64,000 nucleotides of DNA from Strongyloides papillosus. Its lineage: Eukaryota > Nematoda > Chromadorea > Rhabditida > Strongyloididae. The stretch is from the NCBI GenBank assembly GCA_005656395.1, contig SRSI01000046.1:124001-188000 (forward strand), in the 5' to 3' direction. Positions 1-13,400 of the stretch are shown here, one piece after another (within the stretch, counting starts at the first letter, position 1; each line of letters opens with the position of its first letter). A program made the translations under genes and the position numbers. The notes below the pieces were generated by a model. It saw only the letters and a list, made by a program, of their open reading frames with translations, was not told the DNA's origin and ran no database searches.

Positions 1-3000
1 CTAGGTGGTCAGCACCTGAATTGGAAAGCAAGCATAATTATTATAGTACTAATTCATCAATATCATCTAGTGACTATAATAATGATAAAAATTTAAGGCA
101 AGTTTTTATTATCACAATAATTTACAGGATATTTTTTAGTAAACAGTCAATATTAGATAACAAACTAAATATAAGTTATCATTCTACTTATAAAGATTTA
201 GATGATGATGAAGATTTACAATTGACAAAATTTGGAGACAATAAATTCTTTAAAAATTTAGATGGAAATAACGTATCATTTGTAAAAAGTGGATTGGTCA
301 ATTCAGCTTCTGATGGTAATTTAAAGGAAATACAAGAAAGTAATTATAAAAATCCATTTATTGAGGAAAAGTACAATACAGGTAAGATATAAAAGTTAAT
401 CGTTTTATTGAAACATAAATTTAGACGAAAAACACTTCAAAGAAAGCTCGATGAGACGTGACAAATCACATACATCTCATTTCCCAATCTCTACATCAAT
501 GATAGGAACATTTGAAAGAAAATTAAATATCTTACAAGAAGTTGATGAGAAATTCTGCTATCAGAATAACTATAATCAAATAGACGACTTTGAGAAGGAA
601 GATAATTCTATAGAGAATTTAAAAATCTCAAAAGGCTTCAAAATGAATGATAAAATTTTTTACAAGTCAAATAAAATAGCAGAGAATGATTTTTTGGTTA
701 ATTATAAAGGTCAGGTGAATAATGATTTTGTGGTGGGAAATAATTTAGATCATCAAAATCTTAAAAATGATAATAGTTATGGGTCGTCTAGAAATTTATC
801 ATTTAATGATATGGAGAAATTAAATCCTTGTATTTCCTATAATATTGAAAATAATTCTAATACTTTGAAAGATGTTCCTCCTCTCCATACTCATTCATCA
901 TCCATAAATTCTATTTCTACCTCAGTAAAATATGATAATATAAATGGAGATAGACTTATCATGCCACATTCATTATCTTTTTATGGTAAAAATACCATAA
1001 TTCCCAACTCAACACTAAATACACCTACAACAACAACTTCATCTACGGGTGGTGTACGTAAACGTATCCTTCCAAAACGCCCTGATTATATAGATTATGT
1101 ATCAATTGCACCGGAAGAATGTAAGAAATATATTAATTAACTAAAATATATGTTTTTACTTCAGATAATCATCATGCTGCAACAACATCTTGTGCAATGA
1201 GTAATTATAGGATTGAGGATGATCTTATGTATAAAAGGTAATTTTGACACCATAATATAAAACTTCTAAAATTTAAAAACAAAAATATATATATTTATAA
1301 AGTTTCGTATAATTTACTATACAACTATATATATTATAAAAATATTTTTTATAAAATACAGAAAAGATTTATTTTACAATTCTATAAGGAACATTTTTAT
1401 AGCTATTTAATTTTCAAGCTATATTTAGGAAGTAAATTTTTGTATTCTTATTTTTTGTAAATATCTATTTTTCTAAATACAAACAAATTTGTTAGAAATT
1501 CTTTACCTTTTTCTCTATATATAAAAAATAAAAGACATATAAAGCTTCCTTTTCTCTTATGAATTGATAAAAGCATTCTTTTTGATGAGTTAACTAACTT
1601 GATAAAATAAATATACAGATAACAGAATTTTTATATTTCAAAAGTTTTGCTTTTTTACATTATTGTAAGTGCTAGATTTATTGATAATATAAATTTTGTA
1701 ATTAAACCAAGAATTTGTTTGTCAAAAGTTTTATCACATCAAAGTATTATAATTATTTTTTAGTTAACTAATCCTTTTCAAAATACAATTGAATACACTC
1801 ATTTAGTTTTCAATTTTACCATTCTAATAAATAAGTATAAAAGAAAATTGTATTGAGAATAAGTGATAGCGCTTTCAATTAGAGTACTTCACCCATCTAC
1901 GTTTCATCATCCTTAAACGAGTGTAGCATAAATATTTAAAAATAATTGAAAATTTTTATATACATTTTTACTAAAATATTATTTAAAACTTCCTTTAAAA
2001 TAGAAACATTTTATAAATTTTTAATCATAAGATGATAAAAAAGTACATTTTTTTGAAATATTTATGCCATATATATTTTAAAAAGGCTTTTAATATTTAA
2101 AAAACAATAGAACCTATGAGCATATTTATTAGAATCCAATTCCTATTTCTCAAATTTCTTTTTTATTAACAAAAAAAAATGATACGAATATATATAATTT
2201 CAAATGTTCTTTTTTGTCCAAATCTTTTTTTTCTTATTTATTGCATCTTATAAAAGTAATTGTATAAACAGCATTTTTTTCACCATCTATTCAAAGAACA
2301 ATTATTTTACCGTTGTAATAAAATTAAACTAAATTTTTTTAATTAAATAGACTTCATTTGTAAAAAAACGAAATTATAATTTAAATTTTTTGTGGAAGTA
2401 AAATAAAAAAGATATGTTGTAAGTTTATAAAAAACATGTACATAAAATTAATATAAAATATTATTTATTTGTTGAAATAAAAAATTTTTATTAGGGATTT
2501 TGCTTTGTACAACTCTGGACCAAATGTAAATCAGAAGGATGGAGGAAATATTTATTACAGTTCTCAGATGAATAATAGTAGATTCAGTAATTCGATGTCA
2601 CAACAATATCTAAATTCTAATATTGGACAAAGTAAGTTTTATCAACATTTATTATCGAAAATTTTTTTTGATATATCATTAATTTTCCTCATTCTAACCA
2701 TTGAAAATGAAAATTCTTTCTTTAATATAAAATGGATATATAATTACAAGTTAATTTAACCTTTTGTTTACCATGCCATTAAAATTTTCTTCTTTACCAT
2801 TAAAATAATTATTAAAAAATAAAATGAGAACCAAATGATAAATTTCGTTAATTTAATTATTATTATAGTAAACTTAATAAGCGCATGTTAGCATTTACAA
2901 GACTTGAAGTTTGATAATTTTAAACAATTAGAATTTTATTCGATAATGCCATGAGTCCTATTATGAAATTACTTATATAGACATCTGCTTTTATAGTGCA

Positions 3001-5514
3001 TTATTAGATGGTGATATTTGCCTCTGTTTATACTATATGCTATACAGATAAGAAAAGATTTTGTGTAATGTTTATAATAAAATTGTATAATTCAATACTA
3101 TCATCCAAAATATATATAAATAAACACTTTATATAGAAAATGCTCATGTAAAAATAACAAAATTCCCTTTCTTTTCCTTATAATAACACTTAGTTTTTTG
3201 ATAATATTTATATTAGTAACAAAATAATTTTTACTTCTTTTTAAAATTTTAAAGTATATATTTTTTGTTTTATTTCTATTATATATATTTTGTAACAATA
3301 TTTTTATCTATTATTTTTTTATTTTTTCAATTTCTGCCGTCATGTGTTTAAAACAATAAAAGAGAATTTAATCTTTGTGACTTCATGTAAATTATTATTA
3401 TTTTTGATTATACAGTGTTTAGTAATAATGACAACTGCCAGAGATAAGTTTTAAGAAGAGAAAAGAAACTAGTCATTGGTTTTAAAATAAAGAATATGCA
3501 TAGGAAATTGTCTAATTTCGGTTTTACATTATGCAATGTTGAACCTCTATATATCCTTTACATAGGCATAGAGTGTAATTTTGAAGTATATATAGAAGAG
3601 TAACATTTCTCGTTGAAGATATGAATTACGCACAAATATTTTATATGGACCATAACACAATTCAATACATTGAGATATAGTAAATTAATAATTTTATTTG
3701 TTCAATTTCATTTTTTCATTTTAAATTATTCTTATACTCATATATCTGGAGCTCATTATTTCTTAAAAATTTATTTGTTTTTTCATTGTAAATTACTTTA
3801 ATTCATTCTAAATTTCTTCATTCTCATAAACATCTATGTTCCATTACTAATTACGCAACTTTATTTTGCCGAAAAAAATAAACTAATTTTAAAATTGATA
3901 TAATAATACTATCTATTTTTTATCTAAAAATTTTGACATTCGATAACATCTATTTCTAAAATATCCAAAACAACAAAAATATTAAAGTTGTAGAAAAGCT
4001 TTTTGGTAGTGTATAAATGAGTAGAAAATTTTAAAATACCAACTTCTTTTTAATTAATTTAGATATTATATTAAGATATTCTCATTATATAGAAAATTTT
4101 ATAGAATTTAGATATATTTGTATTTACATCAAAGCATTATCTATACAAATATTGGTATTTTCATTTAGTTAAAATTAAAATAATTCTAAAATCGTCATTT
4201 AACAAATAAATACTATTACTAAAATTTATATCTTTTTAGGTGTTCCTGGTTCATCTCAAGTACTTCAGGGAAATATTAATACAGTCGTCAGTAGGAGTCA
4301 TAGAAAATTACCGCCATTACCAATAAAAGCTGAAGTTGCGGCTTTAATTGAAGGAATTACAAAACCACTTCCACCATCAATATCGTCTTTAATGAATCCC
4401 TCAAATCACCTACCACAACAAGGACACTCCTCAATTAATTCCACAAACACACCAGGAAGTTTAGATTATGATGTTCATATTGAACCTCAAATGCAGCATA
4501 GTCCATGTTATCCATATGTAAAAGCGAATACTATTAATGGACGAAATTCTGGTGATCATCAATTATGTTATGGAATAGAATCAACAATCATCCGGTCAAC
4601 ATGTACAATTGAAGATAGTTATTATGAAGATGGTTTAAATGGAAATGCTCAAGGAAGCGTAAAACGTAATGTGTTTATTTTAGAAATAATTCTTATTATT
4701 TTTGTTTTTTTAGAAGTAATACATACAAATACTGATGACAGTTCAGGGGTATCTAGTTGCTGTACAAATATTGATAATTTAAATCCAACACATCGTGTTC
4801 AAAATATATTTATTCCAAGACATGACGATGAAATTTTACTGGAAATTGGAGATGCAATTCATGTGGAAAGGGAGTATGATGATCATTGGTGTTTTGGTAC
4901 AAACCTTCGTACCGGTAAACATGGGATATTTCCCTCTGCACATGTATGTGAAATTGATTTAGTTGAAGAAATTTGTATGGGTGCATTAAATAGTAATGCT
5001 TCAAAACCATTGCATGAAGATAGAGATACATTCTACTTAACAATGCTAGCATCAATAGAAGTTGCACATCATAAAGGGAATGATGTATTGGTTCAGGCGA
5101 TAAATAAGGTATGTTTTGTCTTTATTTTCACTAATTTAATTGTTTTGGTAATTTAAGGTTATGTCATGTTATCAGAACAAAGAAGAAATATTGGTGCCTC
5201 AGACTGTTTTGATGGAAGTATCTTTACGAGGCATTCATGTGATCGATAAAAAAAGAAAAAATCTCTTTCGTTGTCCAACTTTTGACTTTTTCTTTTCTCT
5301 CCAAAATATCTCTTTTTGTGGGGCTCACCCAAAGCATTTAAAGTATTTTGGTTTTATAACTAAGCATCCATTATTACCAAGATTTGCTTGTCATGTTTTC
5401 TTATCAAATCAATCAACACAACCAATAGTAGAGGCAATTGGTAGAGCTTTCAAGAGAAGTTATGATGAATATATGGCATTTGCTCACCCTACAGAAGATA
5501 TTTATATTGAATGA
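1..5514 (+). CDS. jip-1: JNK-interacting protein (JIP1-type scaffold), 5' end outside window
   Basis: Scaffold of the JNK MAP-kinase cascade and kinesin cargo adaptor, acting in the cytoplasm of neurons. Coding exons as I read them: <1-97, 140-381, 425-1120, 1165-1237, 2495-2631, 4240-4665, 4714-5108, 5158-5514; phases agree at every junction. The N-terminal two thirds is low-complexity Asn/Ser sequence. An LPKRPDYIDYV stretch (1069-1101) resembles the JIP1 JNK-docking motif (PKRP followed by spaced hydrophobics). An SH3 domain is encoded at about 4780-4965 (PRHDDEILLEIGD, then GIFPSAHV). A PTB/PID domain follows to the stop (NISFCGAHPK, KYFGFITKHP, RFACHVF, VGRAF-like IGRAF). The last residues PTEDIYIE match the kinesin-light-chain-binding tail of JIP1. 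The first exon has no start here, so the gene begins upstream. Two introns exceed 1.2 kb, unlike the 40-60 nt norm of the window. Identity is very secure; the 42-nt GC-AG intron (98-139) and the 48-nt intron (4666-4713) are inferred. Confidence 0.93.
1238..2494 (+). other. Long intron of jip-1 (1,257 nt)
   Basis: Bounded by AAAAG|GTAATT and TTATTAG|GGAT; phase 2 is kept across it. It holds AT-rich sequence with no credible exon. Its length stands out against the 36-62 nt introns elsewhere. Confidence 0.8.
2632..4239 (+). other. Long intron of jip-1 (1,608 nt)
   Basis: Bounded by ACAAA|GTAAGT and TTTTTAG|GTGTT with phase 1 kept. I see no exon on either strand inside; the open frame at 3101-3298 on the minus strand is only Lys/Phe/Ile-rich AT sequence. 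Confidence 0.8.
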
Positions 5515-7084
5515 GTACAGCGTTCAAGAAGCAATAGTCACAATATACATATTTTTCTACTAAATTAACGACATATTACAATACAGAAAGGTTTTGATAA
5601 TTTTGTTTTTTAACAAATAGAAACGTTTTTATAAATTATTTAATCTAAAATATTCTTCAAAAAATTGTATTTAGAGATAAATTTTAAAAATAAATAGTAG
5701 TAGTGTTGTTGTTCAATTAATCAGTACTTATCAGTTAGAAATGTTTTTTTAATTTTAAAAAACAGATATCTTTCTAATGTTTACAACACTTATATTGAGT
5801 TTTTTTTATCAAAGGTAACTAAAAAATAATTAATTTATAGCGTTATCAGGTGCTTAAATTAAAATTTATGTATACCTAATGGTTTTATTAAATGCCAATA
5901 TATAAAATTATTTATATATAAATGATCTTGTTGTTCGATATTTTAAATACTATACCTATTATTTTCAACTTTCTACAAAGTATTTCAATATTAACAATTT
6001 ATAATAGTAGAATTTTTAGTTTATAGAAATGAAACACATATACATAATTAAAATTATCCGATCTAACAATGAACATTTTAAATTTTAGTGCCAATCATCC
6101 TGCTAATGCAAAATAAGATAATGTGTCATTTATCTATTGATTTTAAAAATTATTATTTAACTTAGTATATTAGTAAATAAATCGAGTATATAAATATGTT
6201 TTAAAATTATGGTTATTTTTTCATTGATATTTACCAATAATTTTATTTTTTTAATTTTTGAAAAATTAAAAACGACGAAGATAGACATTTGAAGTAATTT
6301 AAAGATAGTTTTCCTAAAAAAAATGTGTAGTATATTTTTTACACAAAAGATCATTTTTATTATTTCGAATAAAACTATATTTTGTCTTTTAATAATAACA
6401 GATGATGAAGTTTTTCTTTTAATTATTTATTTAATATAATCAAATTTATGTATACAAATATATATATTTCTTTAATGACTGATGTAATATTTATTTGAAA
6501 ATCACATTATCAATTCTATATAAATATAAAGATAATAAAAATGCTATTGATAAAATTTTTTTTAAATAATAGTATACTTTATCTTACGTAAATTTAACCT
6601 TTTATAGAGATGAATGTTTTTATGTAGTTGTAAAAATTTCATTGATAAATTCTTAATATATCAAATATCTTATGAAAATTAAAAATTCAGTGAAATAATA
6701 TTTATCATTTAGATTGATTAGTTTAAATTTTAGTAGTAAAAAAAAGCGATTATTGCGGTTTTTTTTATTATTTAAAAAACCAAGAGAATGTAAAGACCTA
6801 TTAATTTTCTAAAAATAAAAAGACATTTGTTTTAATGAATATCAATTACATATTATTACACAATATTTCACAAAAAAAATTTATGGCAATAAATTGTTAC
6901 ATAAGTAATATATAAATTATCTCTCCTACTTAAAATAATTTTATTATATTAGTTTAAATTTTGATTTCTCATTACAAGACAGTTATATGAATAATGTCAT
7001 CATGTCATTTCTTTTTATAACAATTTACATTTTATTCTAAAACACACACCAAACTACTTTTTATGCCTTTTTTTAGGTAGAATA
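5515..7084. other. Intergenic, AT-rich
   Basis: 3' flank of jip-1 and 5' flank of the transporter. No coding exon seen. A TTTTAG acceptor ends at 7076, eight bases before the transporter start codon, and fits a spliced-leader addition site. Confidence 0.6.
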
Positions 7085-8978
7085 ATGAAAACAGATCAGG
7101 AGAATGGTGAGAAAAAATTGAAAAACAATCAAGTTATTGAAAAAGAATTGGAAACTGAGGGAATCATTAAACCTCCCGATGGTGGATACGGTTGGATTGT
7201 TGTAATAGGAGCTTTTTTTGCAAACATTATTGTTGATGGTGTTGGTTTTACAATCGGTAATTTATTAATTCCTAGATGGCTTGAAGAGTTTCAAGGAAGT
7301 CAAAGTTCCACAGCTTTAGTTACATCAATTCTACAGGGAACATATTTGCTTATTGGTCCTGTTGCATCTGCACTAGCAAATAATTGGGGATGCCATGTTG
7401 TTGTAGTGATTGGTGCCTGTCTTGCTAGCGCAGGATTTTTGTTATCAGCATTAGTTCCATCACTTCCAATATTATATATAACATTTGGTTTAATAAGTGG
7501 TTCAGGATTTGGATTTATGTTTTTAACGGCCATCGTTATTGTTTCAACATATTTTGATAATAATCGAGCCTTGGCTACTGGAATAACTGTTTGTGGTTCA
7601 GGAATTGGAACTATGTTTTTCGGTTACATAAATCCTATTTTACTAAAATTATGCAATAACAATTGGAGAGTATATTTAAGTATTGCTTCGTGCTTTACTT
7701 TTGCTGTATCTCTATGTGGTTTTATTTATAAACCCTTAAAACCAACAGAAGCACAGGTTAAAAAAGTTACAAAAATCGCTACAGAGTATTTAGAAATTAA
7801 AGAAAACGAAGATATTAACAGTAACTGTGGAAATGATAACAATAAAAAAAAGTACTTAACTGATGGCGTAGAATTTGAAAGATTTTCTCATAAATCAAAA
7901 AGTTTTACCAACAGTTTTAATTCAACGAGACCATTTTTATCAACACTAGAATTACATGCTTCAAAGAAGCAAAGCAGAGGGTCATGGTCACAACATGATA
8001 TCGCTACTGCTGCAACAAAAGATAGTGTCGCTGAACTTAATAGACCACTATCAAAAGTAGATATTTTTTATCCAGGTTCAATGGAGAATATACGACAACG
8101 ATCGTCTAGTTTTCATGGTATGACAAGAATAATTTTACATACTTTCATTAATTAAATTTTTTTTATCATTTAGAAAGTATCAAAAAAAAACCCTTTAGTA
8201 AAAGTACAAATGATTTGGAGGAGAAACCAGTTTTAATGGTGAGCTCGCTTGTATTATCACAAGAGAATGAATATGATGATTCTGGAAGTATTTCATGGAA
8301 AAGGAATGTTTTAATAGCAGTAAAAAAGATCCTTGATCCTTCACTTTTAAAATTAATTAGTTTTATTATTTTTGCTTTATCGGGATTTTTTACATTTTTT
8401 TGTTTCTTTGTTCCCTATATTTATTTAGGAAGACAAGCATTAAGCAAAGGTGTTCCTGAATCTCAAAAAAACAATCTACTTGTTTATCTTGGTCTGGTAA
8501 ATACCATTGCACGTGTACTTTGTGGTTATATTGCTGATAGACCTTCTGTTGATGCTCTTCAAGTATCAAATTTCGCTATTATTATTGGTGGTATTGCAAC
8601 ATGCTTTGTGCCATTCTTGAGCGAATATTGGATGTTTGTCTTATATACGATACCATTTGCTCTTGGTGTTGCTTGTTTCTCAGCATTACGTTCCGTTATT
8701 TGTGTAGAATTGTATGGTATTGAAAAATTAACAAATGCTTTTGGAATTCTCCTATTGTTCATGGGATTTGCGGCAATATCTGGAGCACCATTTGCTGGGT
8801 ATATCGCAGATTTGACGGGAAGTATGGATTATTCTTGGTATATTATGGGTCAATAATGGTACTTTCAGGAGTAATAACAATACCAATTAGAAAAATTGTT
8901 GAATGGGAGAATAAAAAAAACAAAAAAACGACTACTGATATGGAATCTGAATTGGAAGCACTAAAACAAGAACATTAA
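7085..8978 (+). CDS. Monocarboxylate transporter-like protein (SLC16/MCT family), with a frame break near the 3' end
   Basis: Major-facilitator membrane carrier of the SLC16 type, usually moving lactate, pyruvate, thyroid hormone or aromatic amino acids; the substrate cannot be read here. Exons 7085-8117 and 8174-8978, intron 56 nt, phase 1. The family signature is at residues 30-37 (PPDGGYGW) leading into helix 1. The second family motif (YF..NRALATGI) follows helix 4. A long hydrophilic loop of about 130 residues separates the two six-helix halves, as usual. The protein would be about 612 residues. The reading frame stops at 8854-8856, inside helix 12, but the next frame continues the helix and a charged tail to the TAA at 8976-8978. 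One base appears to be missing near 8848-8851. A 47-nt GT-AG intron at 8822-8868 would also restore the frame, but would delete most of helix 12. Start chosen: first ATG after the TTTTAG acceptor at 7076. Confidence 0.88.
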
Positions 8979-9108
8979 TTATTTTTTTAAAATATTTTAT
9001 AATAATAGTTTAGCATAAAATTATTTTATATATCTAAAAAAAATTACATTAGTAAGTATTAAATTTTTCTATAAACATTAGTTATTATTAAAAAAAAGTT
9101 AAATATAT

Positions 9109-10436
9109 TTATAATTTTTTTATTTTCCCTCCCCATGATAGTTTAAAAATACCCGCTTTCCAAATAATTTTGGGATCAATTAAAGCTTTTAAAAATAGAG
9201 GGAATGCTAAGGATTCTCTTAACAACCAAAGAATGACGAATTGAGAAATTGAAAAGTTTGGAGGGCCATTCTCAACTGTACACAATAAATGATAGTCCCA
9301 AAAACACCAGTATACTGCATGACATAAAAAAAAGAATATTGGATTGATAGCAAATAATTTATTATATGCTATTGCTCCTAAAATACCAGAAGCAAAACAT
9401 TCTTGTAACGGCTCCAAGATAATTGTATGAGGTAACATAGCAACTCTTAATTTAATCCATCTACATATTCTAGCATTAAAAGACTGTATACCCTCAGGCG
9501 AGGAATTTTGTAATGCTGGCATATGGGAGATACATGATTTCCAACCTTTTTTTGCAAATGCTGTTCCAAAAAAATAATCTTCAGCAAGGTATTGAGAGAA
9601 AGCCTGGATACCACCACATTCATCTAAAACATTTTTACGCATTAGTGAAGACATCCCTGTTGAACATGTGAATTGGAGACAATTTCCAGCAAGATATATT
9701 CTAGCGTGACCAGTTCCAAAATACACCTTAAAGTGCTTTTATAATACACAATAATATATGTTTATTTACCTTTTCAAAAGCAGCAGCAAAACCGGAACGA
9801 TCTTTACAATAAGGTTGTTGTGTAACCAAAGCTATATTACTTTTCATGCAAGAAACCATATCTGTCAAAGCATTCTTTTTCATATAAATACCAGCATCAC
9901 TAATTAGTACAAGTGAATAGTTTGAATATCTATATGCTGGCATCATATTATTTATTTTAGGATTTAAACCAACATTTTCACCACCAAAAAAAATTTTTGT
10001 CTCAATATTTGGATATGTACTACATAAGTCTTTAACAATACTATATGCTTCATCATCTTTAGAATTTAAACAGAATAACAATTCATAGGTCGGATAATTT
10101 AGTAGAAAAAAAGTTTCTAGGTTTGTTCTTAAATTACTATCTTTCCCAACCAGTGGTTTGATGATTGAAACGCCTGGAAATGACTTCATATACTCTGTAT
10201 TTTTATGCAACCGGTAATTTCTGTTAAAAAAATGTAGGAAAAGAGAATAAATAGACATACCCATATTTATAAGATAAAATATGTAGAATCCACAATCCAC
10301 CAACGAATAGAGCTGAAGCTATAAAAAAAAAGTCAAATAAATTTGTATATATATTTGACACAGATCCCTGGTGTGTGATTACAGGAATCATTGATATGTC
10401 TCTTGTAATGTCTGACGAATGCGACCAGTGAAACAT
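9109..10436 (-). CDS. Ceramide glucosyltransferase (glucosylceramide synthase)
   Basis: Transfers glucose from UDP-glucose to ceramide, the first step of glycosphingolipid synthesis, at the Golgi/ER membrane (GT21 family; CGT-1/2/3 in C. elegans, UGCG in mammals). Exons on the minus strand: 10436-10261, 10220-9770, 9726-9109; introns 40 and 43 nt, phases 2 and 0. The 414-residue product has an N-terminal membrane anchor at about residues 33-55. Catalytic signatures are visible: D86 in GKDSNL, D167 in LISDAGIY, D259 in AEDYF, and the R..RW motif at about 295-299. Hydrophobic C-terminal segments follow, as in the family. Length fits (mammalian enzyme about 394). Start chosen: ATG at 10436; minus-strand TTTTAG and TTCAG acceptors lie just upstream. 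Nothing looks broken. Confidence 0.94.
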
Positions 10437-13400
10437 TGAGGAAATCTTTGATGTAGACTGAATAAAATTCGAAATCTAAAATATTAGTTTACAAAAAAGT
10501 TACATATATAAATATGATATCAATTTTGGATAATATTTTATTTGTTATCATTATATTAGTCATTGAATGACTCAAAGTATTATCAATATTGTCCAATCAT
10601 ATATTCTTACCTTTAAATCACTTTGTTTGTAAAATTACCACTTAAAAAGTTAAATTTTATTTTTTAAAATACAATTTAACCAAGATGTATGTTTGTATAG
10701 GAAAAGTTTAATAAATTGTTGTAAAAAATAGTAATGCAATTTCGCTATTTTTTTAGTAATAAATTAGTAATGTATTAAATGTTAAAGGAGGTATTTCAAA
10801 TAAAAAGTATTTATTTTATTTTTTTGTTGTAATTATGAACATATGATTTCTAATCGTTTAAACATCAAATTATTCTAAAAAAAATTATTATTAATTGCAT
10901 TGAAATTATAATAATGTTTAATATAATAAAATGATTTGTAGAAAAAAAATGTAAACTTTAAAATGTTACTCAAATATACTATATGCTACTCAAATTGACC
11001 TTAAGGTTATTAATATATTATGTAACTCTACTTAAAAATTGGTCTTAAAAATGAAGTTAATTATATTTCAAAATACCTTTGTCAATTGGTATGGAGGTAG
11101 CTTTAACGCAAATTTAAAGATTAACTAAGTAAAATGAAAATCTATCAAAATGTGGACGAATATAAATTCTCTTATCTTTTAACTAATTATTAATAAAGTA
11201 ACAGTGATATAACTAGCGTAGTAAAAACAAACAAAACAAATACTTTACTAAGATAGCTAATAATGTTAAAGAGAGAAAGATTGTGAGGAAATCATGATTG
11301 ATCTTTAAAGTAAATCAATTATAAAAGGCGTTTAAAATTTTTATTTAATGCTATAAATTATGTATAAAATTTTTCAAAAACATTTCAACTATAAAAATAT
11401 TGTAATATAAATAAAATGTTGGAAAAATTTTGGTTTATGCAATATTTTTACCAATTTAACCATATTGCAATAAAATTATTTCAAGGTATAGGATAATATA
11501 GTACTACAAATAAATGTAATATATACACATGCATTATTTTTAATTTTATTGACAAAAATGTTTGCGCTTATCTTTTTATATGCTTTTGTTGGTCCTTTTC
11601 ATGATACAATTTAATTATTATTTTCGTAGAAATGGGGACTATGTTTAGGGTAGTATTAAATGGATTAAAAAATTAATAATTAAATTAAAATCACCATTTT
11701 TATCAATGAAACTAAAATATTCCATTGATTTTTAATGCATAAATAGTTTATATATTTACATTAAAAAAAAGTTGTAAAAAATTTTATAACTTCAAGATTT
11801 CGTAAAGTGACACCATGTATGTTTATTCAACGACCATTGAATGGTTATCAAACACAAACTGACAAAATGTCAAATTGTTCAAAAATTTCCCTTCTCTCTA
11901 CATAAAATTTTTATTTCGTTTAAAATATTTGGCCTAAATACCATCATTTGTCCAATAGAGGATTTATAGATAATGATTATGGTGATAATTTTATAATCAT
12001 TTGATGATATATGGATACATATTTATAAATACATGTATTAAAAGTGAATAGATGAGAGGGAACTTGATTTACCTCAAAGTAAATAAAATGTTTTAGATGT
12101 AAATAATGGCAAATTAAATATTAATAATACTAATAAAAATAATCACATAATATAATTTTTTAAAATCTTGTCTCGCTGTGGTTTATCAGTAATACAACGA
12201 CTCTAGTAATTTTTAAATGCTATTAATATTTAAATGTTTCTTTTCATTTTACCAACACTAGATGGTTAAAATAACTTGTCTTCGTTTTAGGACCTTTTAA
12301 TTACCTTTAATGGAAAAACAAAATGTATTTTTTGCGAAAAGAAATAAAAAACTATTTTTACAGAATGATGTTACTGGAATGTTGATGGGAATTGTAGAAA
12401 TATTTATAATTGGTTTATGCAAATAAACAACCGTTAATACAATCCAAACCATAATACTATTATGTTTCTTCTATTTGTTTGTAAAAGATAAGCAGAAAAT
12501 AAAGATATTAATGGGGGAACACTAAAAATAAACATTAATATCATTAAAAATAATAATAAAGAGTATTTTACGTATTTAAATTTGTGAATAAAAAATATGA
12601 ACGTTTTAACAGATAAAATTTGTAGTGATTAAATGAAAAAAAATATAAAACGCTATCATAGATATAATAATAATCTACACGTATATATATGATGTTTTTT
12701 TTATCTATTAAGATTTATTATCAATACTTTATAAATACATCTTCTCACACAACTATATATTTTACTAAATACTAAATGTTTTCCTATTATGATAAATATC
12801 ATTGAGAATACATCTAAAGGTTTCACTAATAATTTTTAATCAATTCCTTATAATTAAAAAACACATTTTAAACAATGTAAAGAAGCTATTTATCAAGTAA
12901 AATATTACTTCTTTATTGAATAATTTTCCAATTTTTTTGGTTCATTTTTTCTGAAGTTACTATCCAATAATTAGAGATGCTGTTAAAGATAATAGTAATT
13001 ATTATTTTAATGTTTGTTGCATTGACAAATTAATAATGTATCAATAATTACCATCTTCTTAGTATTATAATTATTTTCGTACAAATACATTTAAATGGGT
13101 ACCATGCTACTATATCTCTTTGAAATATAAGATAATTCAAAGTTAGTACTATTTTTAGGATTAAAAATTTTTTTAATTAAGAATTTTAGTGTGTAACTAC
13201 TTATTTGATATTCCAATAATTAAAAATACCTTTTGCTTACGTGTCTGTTATTACTTAGTAGGGAGCGTAACTTCCATGATAAAAGTAACGTGATAGAGTC
13301 AAAAGATTCTAGTATTAAAATTGATAGAATAACTCTTCTTTCTCTAAAAAATACTTTGCATAACCAATGTCAAAGTAATATTTACTAATTTTGATAGGTG

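Noticed and set aside
8559..8762. Minus-strand ORF inside the transporter
   Set aside because: Shadow of the coding strand; no independent evidence.
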